DNA of 8,697 nt from Acidobacteriota bacterium (GTDB lineage Bacteria; Acidobacteriota; Terriglobia; Terriglobales; Acidobacteriaceae): positions 1 to 8,697 of the forward strand of contig JAKAAZ010000157.1 of the NCBI GenBank assembly GCA_021802085.1, given 5' to 3'. The notes beneath the pieces are model-generated. The model ran no database searches and was not told the origin of the DNA. It worked only from the letters and a program-made list of their open reading frames with translations. This document shows positions 5,681-8,697 of this stretch, one piece after another. A program made the position numbers and the translations under genes. The stretch's first letter is position 1, and each line of letters starts with the position of its first letter.

Positions 5681-6844
5681 ATGCATCTGCCCAAATTAGA
5701 ACGCCGACCTGAACTGGATGCTCTGCGCGGGCTGTTCCTGGTCTGGATGACGCTGACGCATTTGCCAACGCGCTTCAGCGATTTCGTGGATCAGCCGATT
5801 GGATTTGTCACGTCGGCGGAGGGGTTCGTGTTTCTCTCCGCGCTGCTGGTGGGGCGACTTTATGTGCGGGAGTTGCTGGAGGATGGGCCGCGGGTTCGCA
5901 GGAAGCTGTGGAGGCGCTCGCTCAAGATATACGGCTATCACCTGCTGATGCTGGGGTTTGCATTTACCGTGGCAGCGGCCTACGCCGTGCATACGCACAA
6001 GGCAGCGCTGACGAATCTTCTGGACTTCTATCTGGCGCATCCGATGGTGGCGATTGTCGGCTCGGTGCTGCTGCTGTATTGCCCCCCGCTGCTGGACATT
6101 CTGCCGATGTATGTGATGTTTCTTTTCTTCACGCCGCTGTTGCTGTCGGCGTCCTGGCGCTATGGATGGAGAACGATTCTGGCGTGCAGTGGACTGGTGT
6201 GGCTGCTGGCTCAGTTCGGGCTTCGAGACCTGGCGCATCACGCCATTGTGCAGGTGACGCATCTCCACATTCCGCTGCAGGAGACGGGCGCGTTCAATCT
6301 GTTTGCGTGGCAGGCAGTCTGGATCGGTGGGCTATGGCTGGGCGCGCAGTCGGCAATGGGCATCGCGCCGCTGCGAAGAATTCCCAGTTGGTGCGCTGCG
6401 GTGGCGGGCGCTGTCTGCCTGTTTTTCATTGGCGTCCGTCACGGATGGCTGGGGTCGCATCTGACGCAGCAATCGTTGGGAATGATGCTCGACAAGTGGC
6501 AGATTGGACCGTTGCGAGTTTTGAATCTGCTGGCTTTCATGATTGTTTTCTATTGGTTGCGGAAGTACGTGCTGCGGGCGGTTTCGATTGAGCCGTTCCT
6601 GACGCTCGGCAAAGCTTCGTTGCAGGTATATTGCGCGCATCTGTTCTTCGTGTTTGCGGGTTTGGCGCTGCTCTACGGGGAAGTGGAGCAACTGCAAGGG
6701 ATTACGGCAATTACTCTGGTTGTGGTCACCTTTGCCGTGCTGCTGCTGGTGGCAGCCAACGAAGCGAGAAAGCGGCGCAAGAATCGTGAGGCGAGGAAGC
6801 AAGCTGCCATCCCGTCTTCCGTCCCGCAAGAAGAAGCGGCTTAA
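5681..6844 (+). CDS. OpgC-domain membrane protein (predicted acyltransferase)
   Basis: This 387-residue polytopic protein of the OpgC family belongs to the wider acyltransferase-3-like superfamily; OpgC itself succinylates osmoregulated periplasmic glucans. Family marks are the N-terminal RRPELDALRGLFLVWMTLTHLP (residues 8-29, with D13, R16 and H27 in the usual positions), SAEGFVFLSALLVGRLY (45-61), a LDILPMYVMFLFFTPLLL helix in the middle, and FLTLGKASLQVYCAHLFFVFAGL near the C-terminus. About ten membrane helices are visible. The tail from about 360 is strongly basic (EARKRRKNREARKQ) and cytoplasmic. Length fits the family. ATG 5681 is the natural start, with GGAG at 5666-5669 at a slightly long 11-nt spacing. 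No glucan biosynthesis gene (opgG/opgH) is nearby, so the acceptor may differ from classical OpgC. Confidence 0.85.
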   Translation: MHLPKLERRPELDALRGLFLVWMTLTHLPTRFSDFVDQPIGFVTSAEGFVFLSALLVGRLYVRELLEDGPRVRRKLWRRSLKIYGYHLLMLGFAFTVAAAYAVHTHKAALTNLLDFYLAHPMVAIVGSVLLLYCPPLLDILPMYVMFLFFTPLLLSASWRYGWRTILACSGLVWLLAQFGLRDLAHHAIVQVTHLHIPLQETGAFNLFAWQAVWIGGLWLGAQSAMGIAPLRRIPSWCAAVAGAVCLFFIGVRHGWLGSHLTQQSLGMMLDKWQIGPLRVLNLLAFMIVFYWLRKYVLRAVSIEPFLTLGKASLQVYCAHLFFVFAGLALLYGEVEQLQGITAITLVVVTFAVLLLVAANEARKRRKNREARKQAAIPSSVPQEEAA

Positions 6845-6910
6845 CAGGTCTGCTCTTTCCTGGACGGCACAATGGGCGAGTTCAGTACCGGTGCTCCTGT
6901 CCGTCAAAAA

Positions 6911-6930
6911 AATGTGATCCAGGTCACCAA
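6911..6930. promoter_or_regulatory. CRP/FNR-type operator upstream of the propeller lipoprotein gene
   Basis: AATGTGATCCAGGTCACCAA contains GTGA-N6-TCAC as a perfect inverted repeat (6914-6917 and 6924-6927) and closely follows the E. coli CRP consensus (TGTGA-N6-TCACA). It lies about 115 bp before the ATG at 7045, in the only promoter-capable gap for that gene. A CRP-family regulator is therefore likely, though its identity cannot be read from this window. I could not assign a convincing -35/-10 pair nearby. Confidence 0.45.
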
Positions 6931-7044
6931 AAGAGGCAACCCATCCCTGGAAGAATGCATCGCTGGATTCTATGAAGTGGTCCGTGCCTATTTAGCCTGG
7001 CTGTTCGATGCGGCCGCTTTATTTTATAGAAAAGGAGCTTAGTC

Positions 7045-8298
7045 ATGACGCTCGAACAGCGATTCCACCCATCATCCAAATCTATTTCTGTCTCCGCCAG
7101 ATTAACCTGCGCATGCGCAGCGAAAATTAGAAGCACAAAACCCAATATCGGGAAGCATCATTCCAAATCATTGCTCTGCGCGGGTTTGTTAGCGATCGCG
7201 CTTCCGGTGTTGCAAGGGTGCGGCGGATATTCATCGATGAACAAAACCTATACGACGACGCCGACCCAATCCAGCAGCCAGGCTTTGTGGGTTGCCAACG
7301 GCACCAATGTCCTGGAGTTCGCTTCCACCTCCCTGACTGCGATGGGAAGCGCCGCGGCAGCGCCGTCGTTGACTGTGAACAGCAGCGCTTTTGCGGCCCC
7401 GCAAGGAGTGATTTTCGACACATCCGCCGACCTGTGGGTTGTCGATGGTGGAACCGTCAGCACCGGAGGCACAGCGAAGCCGGCGCTCTATGAGTTCACT
7501 TCCAAGCAACTCTCGGGCATACAATCCGGGTCCAGCGTGATGCCGAACATGACCATCAACTCCAACGCCTTTGTCTTTCCGCAGCAGGCCGTGTTCGATA
7601 GCAAGGGCGATCTGTGGGTAAGCGACAGCGGGGCCAACGCGGTCTTTGAATTTACGCCTACGCAACGGATGGCCTCGGGTACGAACGTCATGCCGAATAT
7701 CACCATCAAGTCCAACCCAGCTTTCAACGGCGCACTGGGTATCGCTCTGGATTCGAGCGGCGATCTGTGGGTCGCCAATCACGGGACCACGACGATCTTC
7801 GAGTTCAACGCGGCTGCGCTTCCGACAACCAGCGGCAGCATGACTCTGACTCCCAACATCATGTTGTCGGATGATGGCAAAGGCTCCATCCAGGGGCCAT
7901 GGGCGCTGGCATTCGATAGCGCGGGCAATCTGTGGTCGAGCAACGCCAATTCCGGGAACACTGTCGTCCAATTCTCCAAGGCAAGTTTGGCGGCAACTGG
8001 GAGTCCGTCTCCCGCAGTCATGTTGAATTCCACCATGGTTAGCGGGAATGCAAGCCTGAGTACCCCCAAGGGGATCGCGTTCGATTCTTCCGGCGATTTG
8101 TCCGTGGCCAGTTCGGCCGCTCCCTTTGGCGTCGGTCTCTATAGCGCTTCTCAGCTCTCAGCGGGCGGGGCTGTCGCTCCCCACGTGTTCATTGTTGGCG
8201 CGGCAACGACTTTGAAGGCGCCCGCCGGTGAAAATTTTGGGCCGACTATCACGTATGGGAGTTCTGGAGGAGGAACCTACAATGGAGGCATGTATTAG
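7045..8298 (+). CDS. NHL-type beta-propeller lipoprotein
   Basis: This 417-residue exported protein has a hydrophobic stretch at about 42-55 followed by the lipobox LPVLQGC, so Cys59 is the predicted lipidated residue. At least five blade motifs of the type FDSxGDLWVxD recur about every 50-56 residues (near 124, 184, 235, 290 and 346), each preceded by a PQGV/PKGI-like strand and followed by a VFEF/VVQF-like strand. This is the pattern of NHL/SMP-30-like propellers. The mature N-terminus is Thr/Ser-rich and the C-terminus ends in a Gly/Ser/Tyr tail (GSSGGGTYNGGMY). ATG 7045 is firmly supported by AAGGAG at 7032-7037, 7 nt upstream, although it yields an unusually long basic n-region of about 40 residues. 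It probably binds ligands or surface polymers at the outer envelope; no enzyme residues are evident. Confidence 0.8.
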   Translation: MTLEQRFHPSSKSISVSARLTCACAAKIRSTKPNIGKHHSKSLLCAGLLAIALPVLQGCGGYSSMNKTYTTTPTQSSSQALWVANGTNVLEFASTSLTAMGSAAAAPSLTVNSSAFAAPQGVIFDTSADLWVVDGGTVSTGGTAKPALYEFTSKQLSGIQSGSSVMPNMTINSNAFVFPQQAVFDSKGDLWVSDSGANAVFEFTPTQRMASGTNVMPNITIKSNPAFNGALGIALDSSGDLWVANHGTTTIFEFNAAALPTTSGSMTLTPNIMLSDDGKGSIQGPWALAFDSAGNLWSSNANSGNTVVQFSKASLAATGSPSPAVMLNSTMVSGNASLSTPKGIAFDSSGDLSVASSAAPFGVGLYSASQLSAGGAVAPHVFIVGAATTLKAPAGENFGPTITYGSSGGGTYNGGMY

Positions 8299-8439
8299 TA
8301 CTACAGTTATAGATGGAGAATTGTTTGGGGTAGCTGCGCTGTAAACCATTGATTTTTATAGAGCAGTGAGCGAGTGGGGTCGCGATGGAAATCAGGGGAA
8401 TCCATTAACTGCAACTGTAGTACTAGATTCACTCGCTCA
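8296..8439. repeat. Two interleaved perfect inverted repeats after the lipoprotein gene
   Basis: TAGTACTACAGTT (8296-8308) is the exact inverse of AACTGTAGTACTA (8413-8425). TGAGCGAGTG (8367-8376) is the exact inverse of CACTCGCTCA (8430-8439). The arms alternate A-B-A'-B', so as RNA they would form a pseudoknot-like arrangement rather than nested stems. The first arm begins with the lipoprotein stop codon TAG. No coding frame of note occupies the interval. It may be a structured 3' region or the relic of another repeat element. Confidence 0.5.
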
Positions 8440-8471
8440 GGAAGAACCTCTCGCTTCGCAGTAAACTCCCG

Positions 8472-8601
8472 CTAGGAGTCTGTCGGGCATAGATTTCAGG
8501 CCCCTTAAAATCAACAACATACAAAATCTACCATGTTTGGTATGTTGTTGATTCTATGTTGGTTACAAAATCTCAAACCCTTATGCCCGACACGCTCCTA
8601 G
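8472..8601 (-). mobile_element. MITE-like element, copy B (130 bp with CTAG ends)
   Basis: This copy is about 95% identical to the reverse complement of copy A and the same length. Terminal repeats are 8472-8491 and 8582-8601; the internal arms 8509-8522 and 8540-8553 are a perfect 14-bp inverted repeat. CTAG again flanks both ends, supporting a 4-bp target duplication. It lies in intergenic sequence and interrupts no visible ORF. No transposase gene is in the window, so movement would need a transposase from elsewhere. Confidence 0.85.
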
Positions 8602-8615
8602 GAGTTCTTGCGCGG

Positions 8616-8651
8616 TTCAAATGCTGTTTGAATCATGCACCCGTCTGGTGC
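8616..8651. other. Two short hairpins at the right edge; no gene seen
   Basis: TTCAAA (8616-8621) pairs with TTTGAA (8627-8632), and GCACC (8637-8641) pairs with GGTGC (8647-8651), the latter followed by TTCTTT. The second could be a weak terminator, but no gene leading into it is identified. The window ends 46 bp later without a recognisable start. Confidence 0.2.
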
Positions 8652-8697
8652 TTCTTTGGCGCTTCTGCCTATATGGACAGGTTCTCACAGGGAAGAT

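Noticed and set aside
5696..6268. 190-residue minus-strand frame, and the similar one at 6332-6907
   Set aside because: Antisense to the OpgC gene; Gln/His/Arg-rich composition typical of a reversed hydrophobic coding sequence.
5908..6591. 227-residue plus-strand frame inside the OpgC gene
   Set aside because: It lies in a shifted frame wholly within a well-supported gene and is Ala/Gly/Ser-rich without family features.
219..6844. Functional pairing of the two membrane acyltransferases as one modification pathway
   Set aside because: They are about 4 kb apart, in separate units with unrelated genes between them, and no glycan biosynthesis genes link them.
7231..7971. 246-residue minus-strand open frame
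   Set aside because: Antisense shadow of the propeller repeats; Arg/Gly-rich with no ribosome binding site or domain.
2660..8601. Composite transposon bounded by the two inverted MITE copies
   Set aside because: Each copy has its own CTAG ends, no transposase lies between them, and the enclosed genes look like ordinary chromosomal envelope genes. Independent insertions are simpler.
1..8697. CRISPR array, tRNA or rRNA
   Set aside because: No regularly spaced multi-copy repeats beyond the two-unit repeats listed, and no cloverleaf or rRNA-like sequence seen by eye.

Overview
The window looks like a chromosomal segment of a soil-type bacterium, most plausibly an Acidobacteriota (Terriglobia-like) genome. 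The basis is the combination of a secreted DUF5666-type protein, an OpgC-domain membrane protein, an NHL-type beta-propeller lipoprotein and a DUF5009/HGSNAT-like acyltransferase, mostly GC-rich, with long intergenic gaps and dispersed short repeats. This is inference from gene content; there is no rRNA or tRNA to anchor it.

Layout, left to right. (1) 1-218: leader with a 25-bp direct repeat of period 35 and a possible extended -10 promoter. (2) 219-1418 (+): polytopic acyltransferase of the heparan-alpha-glucosaminide N-acetyltransferase-like group. (3) 1599-3086 (-): one gene for a protein of about 453 residues ending in an Apea-like HEPN domain (predicted RNase, RSKFIH motif), split by a 130-bp MITE-like element at 2660-2789. 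Removing the element and one CTAG copy rejoins the halves in frame. (4) 3087-3785: long gap with no convincing gene and one stem-loop resembling a dispersed repeat. (5) 3786-5027 (-): exported protein with three DUF5666-like beta domains. (6) 5257-5544 (+): small one-helix membrane protein. (7) 5681-6844 (+): OpgC-family membrane protein, with its Shine-Dalgarno inside a predicted leader hairpin. (8) 6911-6930: a good CRP/FNR-type palindrome. (9) 7045-8298 (+): beta-propeller lipoprotein. (10) 8296-8439: two interleaved inverted repeats. (11) 8472-8601: second copy of the 130-bp element in opposite orientation, about 95% identical to the first. (12) 8602-8697: two small hairpins, no gene.

The genes do not form one pathway. 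The acyltransferase, DUF5666, small membrane, OpgC and propeller proteins are all predicted to act at the envelope or to be exported. The HEPN gene is more AT-rich by eye and defence-like, and looks like an acquired accessory gene. The main discovery is the MITE family and its precise, frame-preserving but stop-introducing insertion into the HEPN gene: the element supplies a stop codon to the 5' half and start codons to the 3' half.
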